From Chelydra serpentina (Eukaryota > Chordata > Testudines > Chelydridae), in NCBI GenBank assembly GCA_037349315.1, contig JBAIAC010000133.1:992001-1056000 (forward strand): DNA of 64,000 nt, in the 5' to 3' direction. Positions 1-10,589 of the stretch are shown one piece after another. Below the pieces are notes generated by a model. The model had not been told where the DNA came from, did no database searches, and was given only the letters and a program-made list of their open reading frames with translations. The number at the start of each line of letters is the position of its first letter. Position 1 is the stretch's first letter. Position numbers and translations under genes: made by a program.

Positions 1-333
1 CATAGTTCCCTTCCCACAAACACACTCTCTAAACCTTTCCTAGGTGAATTTCTCTGAAAGAGATGCTGCTGAGTATTATTGCGTAAAAGATATAGGACCA
101 TGAGAACCTTTGAGAATTCCTATGTGCCATAGAAAATTCAGCAGCAAGTTTTGGAGAGCCTTTCATTCTTTCTATCTCCCTGGTTATAGAAAGTGCTGGT
201 TAGGGTGTAGATAGCAGTTTAAAAATCATTCTGGCAATGGTTTGATAGTTTTCTAAAAGAGAAGAACCTTTCATTCTGTACTAAAGTAGATCATACTCTG
301 GATTAGTCTTATTTACTATGGAAGCTCATTCCT
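1..333. other. Distal 5' flank of CBP-1, no gene seen
   Basis: No credible coding exon. From about 180 the sequence (a 'tatagaaagtgctg' block followed by 'agtttctaaaagagaagaacc') matches the far-upstream flanks of CBP-8, CBP-10 and CBP-12 (about 40.78, 49.24 and 62.70 kb). It is therefore part of the duplicated gene unit rather than unique DNA. The first 120 bases have no match that I noticed elsewhere in the window. Confidence 0.6.
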
Positions 334-774
334 CAGTGGCGTAGCCAGGTTCTAACACCAGGGGGAGCGAACACATAAAAAAAGGCGCCACCCAACCAGA
401 CCTGGGTGAAAGAACCCAGGCCAGCAGCGGGCTCTTGATGGGGCCAGTGTCGGGACCCCTGCTGGCAGGAGCCCGCGGGGTGGGGGGGAATCCCAGAGCA
501 GGGCAGGCTGAGCGGCTCAGCCAGCCACCGCTCTAGGATTCCACCCCGGGCTCCAGCCAGCAGGGGTCTCTCAGCCTGCTGCCAGCCTGGGTGAAAGAAC
601 CCAGGCCAGCAGCGGGCTCTTGGTGGGGCCAGCAGCGGGACCCCTGCATTATTTTGTCACTCCACCTCCATCCACTCCATTTCCACCCTTTCAAAAATTA
701 AAAAGGCGCCACTTTTGGAAAATGTGCTCAGGGGGCGCGGCCGCTCCCCCTGCTCCCCCCCAGCTACGCTACTT
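334..774. mobile_element. Non-autonomous hAT-like DNA transposon
   Basis: The element begins CAGTGGCGTAGCCAGG. It ends in a sequence whose reverse complement is AAGTAGCGTAGCTGG, giving imperfect terminal inverted repeats. It is flanked by a perfect 8 bp direct repeat TCATTCCT (326-333 and 775-782), the target duplication length typical of hAT elements. The paralogous flanks near 40.89 and 49.35 kb read 'cattcctcaac' without the insert, so an empty site is visible. It is GC-rich in AT-rich surroundings. An internal direct repeat of about 60 bp (about 402-462 and 587-649) is present. No transposase ORF is present. Confidence 0.82.
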
Positions 775-1440
775 TCATTCCTTTACCGTCACCCTCTTCC
801 CATGACTAAGTGCACAGCATTTTCCATCTCTCATGCTATTTTTCCTGGGCTTTGTCAGGTGCATTGTCCTAGAAGAACATCACTTTCTTGTTATGTCAAG
901 GAAGGAGATATAGTTTTCCAAGAATTTAATCCTAAGACTTTATATAAAGCTGTACTCTTTCCTTTCATCTACCTCCACTTTTTGCTGCAGGTCAGGAGAA
1001 GCCTACAGTAGAGGGATCCTGGGTGTCGCATTCTGATCAACAGCTGATTCAAAACCACTGATCATTTGACTGCACATCCCTTAAGACTGGAATATCTAAT
1101 AGCATTAGACGGAACCTCAGGAGGGAACACTAATAACATGTAGCATTTCAATCCTACGTGTACTGCCCTGTTTTCAGGAGAGTATTGTCTCCCAGAAGGC
1201 CTGGTTTGGAGGCCATTGAACTGACTGAAAGGACATCCATGGATTTCAACATCACGTTGGCTCAAACATATAGTGAAGAGCTACAGGTGGGGATTCTAAG
1301 CATATTGAACAAACTCTCCGCCCTTCAAGGAGTTCCAAGGGTAAACTCCACCTTGCCATTAACTAGATACTAGTCTGCATATTTAAAGAACAAATATTGA
1401 ATCCTGTGCATGGCAGCAGATTGTACCGTTGATACACCTC
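775..1440. other. CBP-1 upstream flank, no gene seen
   Basis: Non-coding. It aligns by eye with the upstream flanks of the other + strand CBP genes: the 'ctgatcatttgactg..catc' block near 1060, 'ggccattgaactgactgaaa' near 1212, and 'ccaaggagttccaagggtaaactcc' near 1325. The short reading frames here show no family features. Confidence 0.6.
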
Positions 1441-1777
1441 TGAGTCACCCTCATACTCTGAAGTTAATCAAAGCAGAACGATAGAAAATGAACTAGATTT
1501 AGTGCCCTGTTGACATCCAAGAAGTCAGGAAGATGATATCAGGAAAGGAGCTTGCCCATACATAAAGATTCAAGATCAAACGAAATTGCAGGTTGCAGCA
1601 TGCAGGTCAGCTGTGTGGGACTGGAAATTGACTATTTATCATTAACCATGATCAAAACCATTGTAATAATTACAGGAGTTACCCAGCCAAGAAAACATTC
1701 TGTTTGGTTAATGATCAGGTCTCAGTGCACTAAGCTTGTTTCTTGTGCATCCCATTGGCTAAGAGAGCAAATAAAAG
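1441..1777 (+). promoter_or_regulatory. CBP-1 promoter: AP-1 site, CCAAT and weak TATA
   Basis: An AP-1 consensus TGAGTCA lies at 1441-1447. An inverted CCAAT box (ATTGG) is at 1754-1758. The TATA position at 1770-1777 reads AATAAAAG instead of the TATAAAAG seen in all other copies. Spacing is the same as in the paralogs: 16 bp from ATTGG to the TATA position and 68 bp from there to the splice donor. The altered TATA first base may weaken this promoter or shift its start; this is inference. Confidence 0.75.
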
Positions 1778-1799
1778 TGCTCGGAACTGCAAGTTCTTC

Positions 1800-1837
1800 C
1801 ATCCACTTCTGTTGACTTCATCCCCTTGGTGCACTGG
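1800..1837 (+). other. CBP-1 non-coding exon 1
   Basis: The transcription start is inferred at about 30 bp after the TATA position. The 3' end is set by the donor GTAAGT at 1838. There is no ATG in the exon. The intron runs 1838-2944 (1,107 bp) and ends in the acceptor TTTCAG. Confidence 0.72.
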
Positions 1838-2378
1838 GTAAGTCTATTTGACTCACATTACTTCTATTCTTGCTTTAGTGATAGTTTTAACTATGGACCT
1901 AATCCTGCACCAATACTCTGTGATATTAGAACTGTTGGAGCAGGGGCGTCTTGTTTTCCATAAGAGATTTTTTTGTAGCTTGTCAGTTTCAGACTTTTGT
2001 GGATGATTTCTTTAAAATAGCAGGCTGGGATTTTCAAATCTACATATGGAATACAGGCCCCCACCCCATTCCCAGAAATTATAATTGGATTTTGGACATC
2101 AGATTTATGACAAATCTCAGCCACAGTTTTCTTTGATAATAGATTTTGAGACTAGATTGTGCTTCTCTAACACTTTATATATAATTACACATGGTGAGAT
2201 CCTCAGCTGACTTCATTGCAGTTACAAAGGTTTACTTGAACTGATGATCAGATCCTCTGTTTCCATAAAATTATGGAGATCAACCTTCATATCTAACTAT
2301 TGAAAAGGAACTCTTCTGTTCTTTTCAGTTGATAGAGCAATAGCCATACATGAGTCCCAGATTTGTAAATATATGTGC

Positions 2379-2401
2379 GTGTGTGTGTGTGTGTGTGTGT
2401 T
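2379..2401. repeat. (GT)n microsatellite in the CBP-1 intron
   Basis: About eleven GT dinucleotides in a row, preceded by an ATATATGTGC stretch. I did not notice it at the matching place in the other CBP introns, so it looks specific to this copy. Confidence 0.85.
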
Positions 2402-2964
2402 CGCCTCCAGGTCAAAGCTAGCTTCTGCTTTAGGTGTGTCAGTAACTTGTTATAGACAGGTGACTCCATAATGGACAACTTCAGGCTTCTTATACATTAA
2501 TCTGAAGCATGTGATGCTGCACACTGTTAGACACAGGATACTGGACAAGATGGGTCACTGATCGGACCCAATACAGAAATACTAGACAGATGAAACCATG
2601 GGATAGGATGGGTGCAAGCTCCAAGCAGCACTGATCTCAAGGAGAAGTGGCCAGTCAAGGTTTAGCAGATGAAGAACATTTCCTGCATGGGACCCAAAGA
2701 AATAGGGAAGTTGCTTGGCATGGGGAGGAGGAAGCCAGGATGTACAAAGGGTTCCCAGGGGACGGTTAGGAAGAAGACGAAGGGTAAATGGGTGAATAGG
2801 CCTAGAAGGAAGAAATAGGAGCAGATACAGAGCCTGTAAGAAATGGAATTATTGCATCTATTACTGCTTGACACGAGCTGTGAGTCTCCTACGCCACTGC
2901 GAATTGTGTGTTATGTTCACTCTGCTCCCTACTGTGTGTTTCAGGTTGACGACAATCACCGAAG

Positions 2965-3417
2965 ATGAAAGATCTGTGTTGCCCACCCCGTCCACGTTGC
3001 CCTGACATATGCCCAGATCCATGTGCTTTTGTCTGCAATGAGCCTTGTGTCACATCCTGTGGAGACTCGAATGCAGTGGTCTTTGCACCCCCAGTTGTCG
3101 TGCATTTCCCGGGACCAACTCTTGCTACTTGCCCTCAAGACGCTGTCGTGGGATCCTCCTTACCAAATTTTCCCTATAGATCTAGGGGTGGTTTTGGAGG
3201 TGGTGTTGGGGGTGGTGCTGGAGGTGGTGCTGGAGGTGGTGCTGGGGGTGGTTACGGTGGTGGATTCAATGGTTTATTTGGGGTTGGAGCTGGGGGTGGA
3301 TTCGGGGGTGGATTTGGGGGTGGTTATGGGGGTGGATACGGGGGCTCATACGGTCATTGTTGGCCATATCGTAGGAGGTGCTATGCTAACCGCTACGAAT
3401 GTTGTCCTCCATGGTAA
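2965..3417 (+). CDS. Corneous beta-protein CBP-1 (divergent, 150 aa)
   Basis: A structural protein of the cornified epidermis. The N-terminal part (residues 1-35) is Cys/Pro rich. The beta core lies at about 36-57 and includes [16 protein letters not shown], the family signature of a Pro-flanked beta segment. A Gly tail (about 75-127) has runs of GGGAGGG and GGGYGG type. The Cys-rich end finishes in CCPPW, whereas the other ten genes end in GPC. The start at 2965 follows the acceptor (exon 2 begins at 2945) and has A at -3. It differs from its neighbours by starting MKDLCC, by Phe in place of Tyr in the core, and by a longer Ala/Phe-containing Gly tail. The frame is intact, so it looks functional. 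It is the most diverged copy in the window, perhaps with a different tissue role (inference). Confidence 0.95.
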   Translation: MKDLCCPPRPRCPDICPDPCAFVCNEPCVTSCGDSNAVVFAPPVVVHFPGPTLATCPQDAVVGSSLPNFPYRSRGGFGGGVGGGAGGGAGGGAGGGYGGGFNGLFGVGAGGGFGGGFGGGYGGGYGGSYGHCWPYRRRCYANRYECCPPW

Positions 3418-3900
3418 ACCCAGAAGCAAGATCCACGGAACAAGAAACAAGCATGAAATGAAAGACAAGGCAGAGATTTCCCACACAGCCATTGGAGAAT
3501 GAGCATCTGCAAATCCACTGGAAATCAGGGGGCGTTGTGGGTGTTTGTCACCTGCATAAATCAGGACAATCTATGCTTTGCCTTTGTTACATATTCCTTG
3601 AGCTTTATGGTCTGTCTGGTTTTGCAACTTAATTTTATGCTTCTACTTTGCTTTGTCCTTTCTGATGCTGAGCAGTCCACAAGTTACTAAAACTGGTGGA
3701 AGACGTTTATGATTTTCAAGCTCTGTAGCTGCAAGGAAGGGAGCAGACCATGTTGTGTGAAATGCACCACTTTGGAGCTGGTGACTGGTTGTAGCTCTGA
3801 TTGTAACCCTGCAAATGCATTCTCTGTACTCTGCATTAATTCATTCTGTCTGTGTAAACTCTGCTGCTCAGCCCTATTAAAAATTATGCTGCATTATATT
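3418..3900 (+). other. CBP-1 3' UTR and poly(A) signal
   Basis: The 3' UTR matches the 3' UTRs of the other CBP genes along its length. The poly(A) signal ATTAAA is at 3876-3881, in the shared context 'cctattaaaaattatgctgca'. Cleavage about 15-25 bp downstream is inferred. Confidence 0.75.
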
Positions 3901-4625
3901 ATCGTCCTTCTGGTTTTCCTTAGTCCTCCACTCTTTCTTCCAGAGCTCTCTGGGTGAAATTCTGCCCTGTGCCGATGGTCAGTACCAGCCCTATGCAGGA
4001 ATCAATCCCTTGCAAACCCATAAGTAAGAAGAGAATGAGGTACATTACTTGGTCAATAGCACTGTGAAGGCCCTCTGCACAGGGACGGATTACCCCCTTG
4101 TTATACACGTCTCAGATAGAATGGAAATAGATAAATGACTTTCAACTAGAATATGTTTCACTGCTCTAAACACTCTACAACAAATAATTTGGTGAAAAAT
4201 AGACATGATTTTCAAATCTATAGCTACAAGAAAGACAGAGGAACATCTTTTGTTAAATGTATCAATATGGATACAGTGACTGGCTGTAGCTGTTATCGTC
4301 ACCCTGAAAATACATTCTCTGTACTCTGCATCAATTCATTCTGTCCGTGTAAACTCTGCTGCTCAGCCCTATTAAAAATTATGCTGTATTATATTATCAG
4401 CCCTCTGGGTTTCCTTTCCCCTCTATTCTTTCTTTCCAAAGCACTCTGAGTGAAATTCTCCCCTGTGCCAATAATCAGTACCAGCACTATGCACTAATCA
4501 ACCCCTCTCAAACCCATAAGTAGGAAGAAAATCAGGTACATGATGGGGGGGGGGGGATTACTCCCTTGTTATGCATGTCTCAGATAGAAATGAATTAAAT
4601 ACATAATTTTCAATTAGAATATATT
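3672..4625 (+). repeat. Tandem duplication of the CBP-1 3' end
   Basis: The distal 3' UTR, poly(A) signal and about 270 bp beyond occur twice in direct order, about 3672-4167 and 4168-4625, offset 496 bp near 3709/4205. The second copy has its own ATTAAA at 4371-4376 and the same downstream blocks ('gggtgaaattct', 'aacccataagta', 'tcagatagaa'). The copies have diverged at many positions, so the event is old. A read-through transcript could use the second site. Confidence 0.8.
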
Positions 4626-4635
4626 TCCCTGCTCT

Positions 4636-5120
4636 AAATATAGGGGTGGAAGGGAGCTCAAGAGGTCATCTAGTCTAGTCTCCGGCCCTTAAGCAGGATT
4701 AAGTGCATCTAGACCATCCCTGACAGTTGTTTGTCTATCCTGTTCTTAAAATCCTCCAGTGACGGGAATTCCACAACTTCCCTTGAAAGCCCAAACTCAG
4801 AACTTAACTATCATGGTAGTTTGAAAGTTTATGCTTGTATATAACCAAAATCTCCCATGCTACAGATTAAGCCAATTACTCCTTGTCCTCCCTGTAGTGG
4901 ACATGGGGAAGAATTGATCACCGTCCTCTCTGTAATAGCCCTGAACATACATGAACACTGTCATCAGGTCCCCCTTCAGTTTTTAATATTTCAAGACTAA
5001 ACATGCTCAGTTTTCTTTAACCTTTCCTTATAGCTCTGGTTTTCTACAGCCATCATCATTTTTTTGTAGCTCTCCTCTGGACTCTCTCCAGTTTGACAAC
5101 ATCTTTAGATCTTAACACAG
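4636..5120 (-). mobile_element. CR1 LINE 3' fragment
   Basis: Reading the minus strand gives the CR1 ORF2 C-terminal region, running out to the 3' terminal motif (here 'gtcatctagtctagtctccggc'). Typical blocks include 'ttgaaagcccaaactcag', 'cctccagtgacgggaattcc' and 'ctctcctctggactctctcc'. It is 5' truncated and carries many stops. Confidence 0.75.
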
Positions 5121-5794
5121 GAACTGGCATGATTAACATTGTCTCCATCTGGCTCTGTGAAACGATTTGCCACATTCATTTCAAAGTACCATATGTCCAT
5201 GATAGGAGTATTCTTAATCAGCCACATTCTGGCTTTTTATAATCAGAGTTTTAATCAGGCCATCATTGTTGTGTTTCATTCTTCTGAGGGTTAAACGAAT
5301 CAGAACTCTTCCAGGGAAGTGGAGGATGTGGCGCTAAAAAGAGAATAGCAGATATCACAGAGGAGCCTACAGAACTGAATAACAGATGGGGACTTTAGAG
5401 AGGGTGAATGGTCCTTTGTTTAAAGCCATGGATTGGGATACTGAGTTCTACTTTACTGCCTCCTCCGATCCTTTCCTGTGGGACCTTGGGCATGTCACAG
5501 TTGGGGCCAGATTTTCAGAAGAGCTCAGCACTCAGTGTGCTTAACTGTATTGAAAACCTTGCCCTTCGTCTCCCTCTTCATCATCATGTAAAATGGAATG
5601 ATAATCCTGCCTCCCACCCTTCCATTGGCATGTCTAGCTAGTTTACTAAGAAAACTATTAGGCTCTGAGCATCAGTCATCATTTTCTTAGGTAAGACGAT
5701 AATAACTACCTGTTTCATATGGGTGTTGTGAGAATTACTGGTTAATAAAGCAGTGTAACCGTAAATTGCTCTGAAGGAAATAATGTATTAATAT
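5121..5794. other. Intergenic, no gene seen; part shared with 17.0-17.15 kb
   Basis: No supported gene. The segment 5645-5770 ('ctgagcatcagtcatcattttcttaggtaag') is repeated near 17,040-17,150 behind CBP-3, so it belongs to the ancient duplicated tail region. The rest is unidentified. Confidence 0.55.
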
Positions 5795-7196
5795 TAGTAA
5801 GACTTTTGACTCAGTCCAACATGAGATTCACATAAGCAAACTAGGGAAACATTTCTCTCGACTACATGACTGAGATGAAATTTCTAGAAGGTGGGAGCCT
5901 AACTGGTTGAAAATCCTGACTCAAAGACTAGTTATCATTGGTTTTCATTCTATGTGGGAGTCCATATCTGGCAGGGACGTGCAGAAGGTTATCCCGGGTC
6001 CTGTATTATGCAATAATTACACATATCATTAAAGAAAATATGTGGAGAATACACACACAAAATTTGTGGAAGACACCAAGCTGAATGGGGTTGCAAGCAC
6101 TTTGGAGGGCAGAATTTGAATTCAAAATGACCTTAACAAAATGGAGATTGGTCTGGAATCAACAAGATGAATTTAAGTAAAGTCAAGTTCAAAATCCTAA
6201 ACTTAAGGAATAAATTGTCCAGCTCCAATTAGCACCTGTGAGGCCTCAGATGTAGAACTGTGTCCAGTTCCGGGCAACAGATTTTTGTAGAATATATGTG
6301 GACCAATTGGAGAGTATCCAGAGCAGAGCAACAAAAATGACGAAAAGTTCTGAAAACAGGAGCTATGTGGAAAGGTTAAAGAAAACTGGGAATGTTTAGT
6401 CTTGAGACACCAAAAACTGAGGGAGGAGCTAACAACATTCTTCATGTATGTTCAGGGCTGTTCTAGAGAGGATGCTGATTAATTGTTTGCCATGTCCACT
6501 AAAAGTGGGACAAGGAGTAATTGGCTTAATCTGCAACAAGGGAGTTTTAGGTTGTATGTAAGCATAATCTTTCTAACCTTGATGATAGTTAAGCACTGAT
6601 TTTAGAAGGAAGGTTGCGAAATCACCATCACTGGAGGTTTTTAAAAACAGGTTAGATAAGCACCTTTCAGTGATGGTCTAGGTATACATGGTCTTACTTC
6701 AAAGTCCAGCAGAGGGCAATGAAAACGATCAGGGGGTTGGAGCACATGACTTATGAGGACAGGCTGAGGGAACTGGTCTTATTTAGTCTACAGAAGAGAA
6801 GAGTGAGGGGGGATTTGATAGCAGCCTTCAACTACCTGAAGGGGGGGTTCCCAAGAGGATGGAGCTCGGCTGTTCTCACTGGTACCAGATGACCGAACAA
6901 GGAGTAATGGTCTCAAGTTGCAGTGTGGGAGGTCTAGGTTGGATATTAGGAAACACTATTTCACTAGGAGGGTGGTGAAGCACTGGAATGGGTTACCTAG
7001 GGAGGTGGTGGAATCTCCATCCATAGAGTTTTACAAAGCCCTGGCTGGGATGTTTTAGTTGGGGTTGGTCCTGCTTTGAGCAGGGGGTTGGACTAGATTA
7101 TCTACTGAGGTCTCTTCCAACCCTGAGATTCTATGATTCAGCACAGGGGGCTGAATGGTATGATCCCTTGCACTCCCATATTTTAAGAATATTATA
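5795..7196 (+). mobile_element. CR1 LINE fragment, interrupted by a second CR1
   Basis: A degenerate CR1 reverse-transcriptase region begins near 5795 ('aagacttttgactcagtcc' corresponds to the KAFDTV motif region). It continues through 'gataccaagctg'-like sequence near 6070 and the ORF2 C-terminus to about 6704, then resumes about 7142-7196. Stops and frameshifts make it dead. The interruption is the separate CR1 copy at 6705-7141. Confidence 0.75.
6705..7141 (+). mobile_element. Younger CR1 3' end nested in an older CR1
   Basis: The segment runs from 'aaagtccagcagagggcaat' to the CR1 end 'ccctgagattctatgattca'. It encodes the recognisable CR1 C-terminal pattern (RSNGLKLQ.., [24 protein letters not shown]). 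The outer CR1 is broken at 'gtcttacttca' and continues with 'gcacagggggctg'. The insert is less diverged than its host element. Confidence 0.8.
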
Positions 7197-7947
7197 TGGA
7201 GCTCGGAAATATATTCTAATTGAAAGTCATTCATTTAGTTCAATTCTATCTGAGACATGTGTAACGAGGGAGTAATTCCCCCCTACCTCCCGAGCAGAGG
7301 GTCTGCACAATACTATTGACCAAGTAATATACCTGATTCTCTTCTTACCTATAGGTTTGAGAGGGATTAATTGAGAGGGATTGACCATCTGCACAGGAGA
7401 GAATTTCATCCAGAGTGCTTTGGAAAGAAAGAATAGAGGAGAAAGGAAAACCAGAGGCCAATATTATGATGCTGCATAATTTTTAATGGGAATGAGCAGC
7501 ACAGTTTGCACTTACAGAATGAATTAATGCAGAGTACAGAGAATGTATTTTCAAGGTTACAATAAGAGCTACAACCAATCTCTTTATCCATACGGACGCA
7601 TTTCACACAAGACGTTCTGCTCTCTTCCTTGCAGCTGTGGATTTGAAAATCATGTCCCATTTTTCACCAAACTAAGTTACTTGTTGTAAACTGCTCAGCA
7701 TTAAATAGTACAAAGCACAATATGAGCATAAGACTAAGCTGGAAAACCGTATAGACCATAAACCTAAGATAATATGCACCAAAAGGAAGGCATAGGTAAG
7801 TGTAAATTATTCAGGCGATGAACACCCACTATTCCCATCGATTTCAAGTGCAGTTGTAGATGCTCATTTTCCATTAGCTGTGTGGGGAATCTCTATCTTC
7901 TCTTTCATTCCAAGGTTGTTTTTTCTTGCGTGGATCTTTTTCTGGGT
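7197..7947 (-). other. CBP-2 3' UTR, poly(A) signal and conserved 3' flank
   Basis: On the minus strand the poly(A) signal ATTAAA is at 7482-7487. About 280 bp beyond it are conserved with the other genes ('ctttctttccaaagcactct', 'tcagatagaattgaac'). This conserved block runs past the expected cleavage site, so it reflects duplication of the whole unit and not only the transcript. Confidence 0.75.
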
Positions 7948-8346
7948 TTAGCATGGTCCACAACTTTCAAAGCGGGAAGAATAGCACTTCCTACCAAATC
8001 TCCTCCCATACCCACATACATCTCCATAACGACTGCCATTTCCAACACTGTATCCACCACCATAAGCACCCCCTGAACCGATTGAGCCACCGAAACTACC
8101 ACCCCTATATGGGCCCCCATATCCGTAGGGTAAATTTGGTAAGGTGCTTCCCACGACGCTGTCTTGAGGGCAGGTAGCGAGAATTGGTCCCGGGAATCTC
8201 ACGACAACCGGTGGTGCATAGACCACTGCGCTCGAGTCGCCGCACGATGTGACACAAGGCTCGTTCCAGGCATCAACATATGGGTCTGGGCAGATGTCGG
8301 GATAACATGGCGGGCGTGGGTAACACAGAGCTTTGCTTGAAGACAT
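7948..8346 (-). CDS. Corneous beta-protein CBP-2 (132 aa)
   Basis: A turtle shell/scale-type CBP, forming filaments in cornifying keratinocytes. Residues 1-37 are Cys/Pro rich (Cys 8, 14, 19, 31, 35). The core [16 protein letters not shown] is at about 44-59. The Gly/Tyr tail starts near 74 and the C-terminus is SCGPC. I take the ATG at 8344-8346, just after the acceptor at 8367-8370; the longer upstream reading frame runs back into the intron and is not expected in the mRNA. The tail is unusual: after AYGGGY it reads [19 protein letters not shown], so the regular YGGG units are lost, and the end has E in place of G (RFESCGPC). It is tail-to-tail with CBP-1 and head-to-head with CBP-3. Confidence 0.95.
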   Translation of the reverse strand: MSSSKALCYPRPPCYPDICPDPYVDAWNEPCVTSCGDSSAVVYAPPVVVRFPGPILATCPQDSVVGSTLPNLPYGYGGPYRGGSFGGSIGSGGAYGGGYSVGNGSRYGDVCGYGRRFGRKCYSSRFESCGPC

Positions 8347-9825
8347 CTTTTGTGATTGTGGTATGCCTGAAACACACAGTAGGGGGCAGAGTGCACACAA
8401 TTTGTAGTGAAATTGGATATTCACAGCTCTTGTAATGCAGTAATAGATGCTAGCTAGGTCTGTTTGTTACATGTGCCATATCAGCTCCCATTTCTTCCTT
8501 TTAGTCCCATTCACCCTAGATTTCTTCCTAACCAACCCCTGTGAATACTTCTTACATTCTGTCTTCCTCTTTTCCATGCCAAGTGTCTTTCTTCAGTCTT
8601 TGGGTCCCATTCAGGAAATGTTCTCCACCTGCTAAGCCTTGATGGGCCATTTCCCCTTGAGATCTGCACTTATCCATCCCATGCTTTCACCCCTCTATTC
8701 CTCCTGCTCTTCATTTCTTGAGGCCACTCCCGTCCCACCCCTAAATCTTCAACACTAATCTATAGCTTTCCTAGCACATTTAGAGTAAACCACTTTTTCA
8801 CTGCTTCAGGCAACCACTAAGCTGCACAAAACCCATATAAAATGAGATATTGTCCCTGTGGCTGGTTACTAGCGTCTCATTGGACGTGACATGCCCATCA
8901 CTGCTGGGTGAGTCACTGGGTGAACTGGGAGTAGACCTTTGGCCCTCCTGATTGATATTAATTATAGCATTGATCATTTGATTCTAGTATTTCCTAACTG
9001 CTACACCTGAGAACGGTGCCCCATTGCGCTAGGCGCTGTACATGTAAGGAGTGAAATACACTATGCTGGTGGTTAAGGCCCCACCAGCTAGGACATGGGA
9101 AACACAGTTTTAAAGCTGTACCACTGAAAAGTTAAGAATAGCTGTACTGGATATCAGCTGTCCATCTCTGCCAGGGTCCCATCTCTAACAGTGTACAGCA
9201 TCACGATTTATATTAAGGTATAAGAGCCCTGAAGTTGTCCATTATGGAGTCAACTGCCCATAAGGAGAGTTTCTTCTTAACACACCTAAGGCAGAGACTA
9301 GCTTTGCCCTGGAGGAGAACATATATATAATTTAACTACAGCTACAGCTCTATCTGCTAAACTGAAAAGAACAGTCGAGTTGCTGTTCAATAGTTATATA
9401 TTAAAAGTTTTATGGAAACAGTAGGGTCAGATCATCAGCCCAAGAAAAACTTTGTGACTCGAGTGAAGTCAGCTGAGTATCTGGCAATGTGTTTTTATAT
9501 AAAGAGAGTCGGATTAGTTTATTGTCAAAGTAACTGAGACTGAGCTTTGTCATAATTCTCTAAGGAATTTTCATGTCCAATTCCCGATTATAATTACTGG
9601 CAACAAGGGGGTACCAATCTCATATATAGATTTGAAAATCCCAACCTGCTATTTTTAAAGACAGCATCCACCAAGGTCTGCAATTCATGAGATACAGAAC
9701 TTCTCTTATGAAAAGCAAGATTCCTCCTGATCTCTAAAATCACTGAGTATTTGTGAAGGATTCAGTGTATAGTTAAAACTACATCACTAAAGCAAAATTG
9801 AGAAAATAGAGTTAAATAGACTTAC

Positions 9826-9863
9826 CCAGCTCACCAAAGGAATGAAGTCAGGAGAAGTGGTTA
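9826..9863 (-). other. CBP-2 non-coding exon 1
   Basis: The donor GT is at 9824-9825 on the minus strand, and the TATA box lies 68 bp upstream of it. The intron is 8367-9825 (1,459 bp). It includes a short old interspersed-repeat-like stretch near 9000-9060 and no other gene. Exon 1 has no ATG. Its 5' end is inferred from the TATA distance. Confidence 0.75.
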
Positions 9864-9885
9864 GAACAACCTGCAATTCCAAGCA

Positions 9886-10212
9886 CTTTTATATGCTTTC
9901 TTAGCCAATGAGAAGCAGAGGAAACACCCCTTATGCACTGAGACCTGACCATTAACCAAACAAAATGTTTTTTTTTATCTGGCTAAGCCCTCGAATTGTT
10001 GTAATGGCTTTCGTCATGGTTAATCAATTACTCAATTCTCAGTCCCACAGAGGATGACATTCACAAGACACTGCAGTTCCAGTCATCTTAAATCTTTATG
10101 GGCAAGATACCTTCCTGGTATCATCCTAACTTCCTTGATGTCAACATGGAATAAATCTAGTTTAATTTCTTTCATTCTGCTTTGAATTACTTCACAGTAT
10201 GAAGGTGACTCA
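9886..10212 (-). promoter_or_regulatory. CBP-2 promoter: AP-1, CCAAT, TATA
   Basis: On the minus strand, TATAAAAG is at 9893-9886, a CCAAT-type box is at 9905-9909, and the AP-1 motif TGAGTCA/TGACTCA is at 10206-10212. The blocks between them ('cctctgcttctcattggct' and 'ggtctcagtgcataag', minus sense) are shared with the other CBP promoters. Confidence 0.8.
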
Positions 10213-10254
10213 AGGGTATATGACCGTCACAATCTGCTCTCATTAATGAAAATA

Positions 10255-10420
10255 TCGTATAGCATGGAAATCAAGACAACTGCCTGTGTGTCCCTGCTAG
10301 ATATGGCCTCTCACATAGGAAGCAAAATCATTGATAACTAGTCTTTGAGTCCGGACTTTCCACCAGTTATTCACCCACCTAATAGATATTTCATCTCAAC
10401 CAAGTGGATGAGGGTATGTG
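10255..10420 (-). mobile_element. CR1 LINE fragment (RT region)
   Basis: It matches, in reverse orientation, the CR1 segment at about 5850-5980. Shared blocks include 'ttgataactagtctttgagtc', 'atatggcctctcacatag' and 'atttcatctcaacc'. It is a short dead fragment in the CBP-2 upstream flank. Confidence 0.65.
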
Positions 10421-10589
10421 AGTTGATGGTTTGAACTCATTGCGGCTGCTCACGTTGCTCAAGTTAAGCACTTGTGTAAGTCCCTGAAGTCTAGTGACCC
10501 AAGTTAATCTAAATAAAAGAAAATTGCACTTTTCTTTTCTCTTTCTGATGTGGATCACAGTGCCATATTGAGACTGGAATTCATCTAGG

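Noticed and set aside
53..103. A short frame reading like the end of an immunoglobulin/TCR V segment (..DAAEYYCVK..)
   Set aside because: Only about a dozen residues fit, a stop lies in frame just upstream, and no recombination signal or V-gene body is visible. A chance match is more likely.
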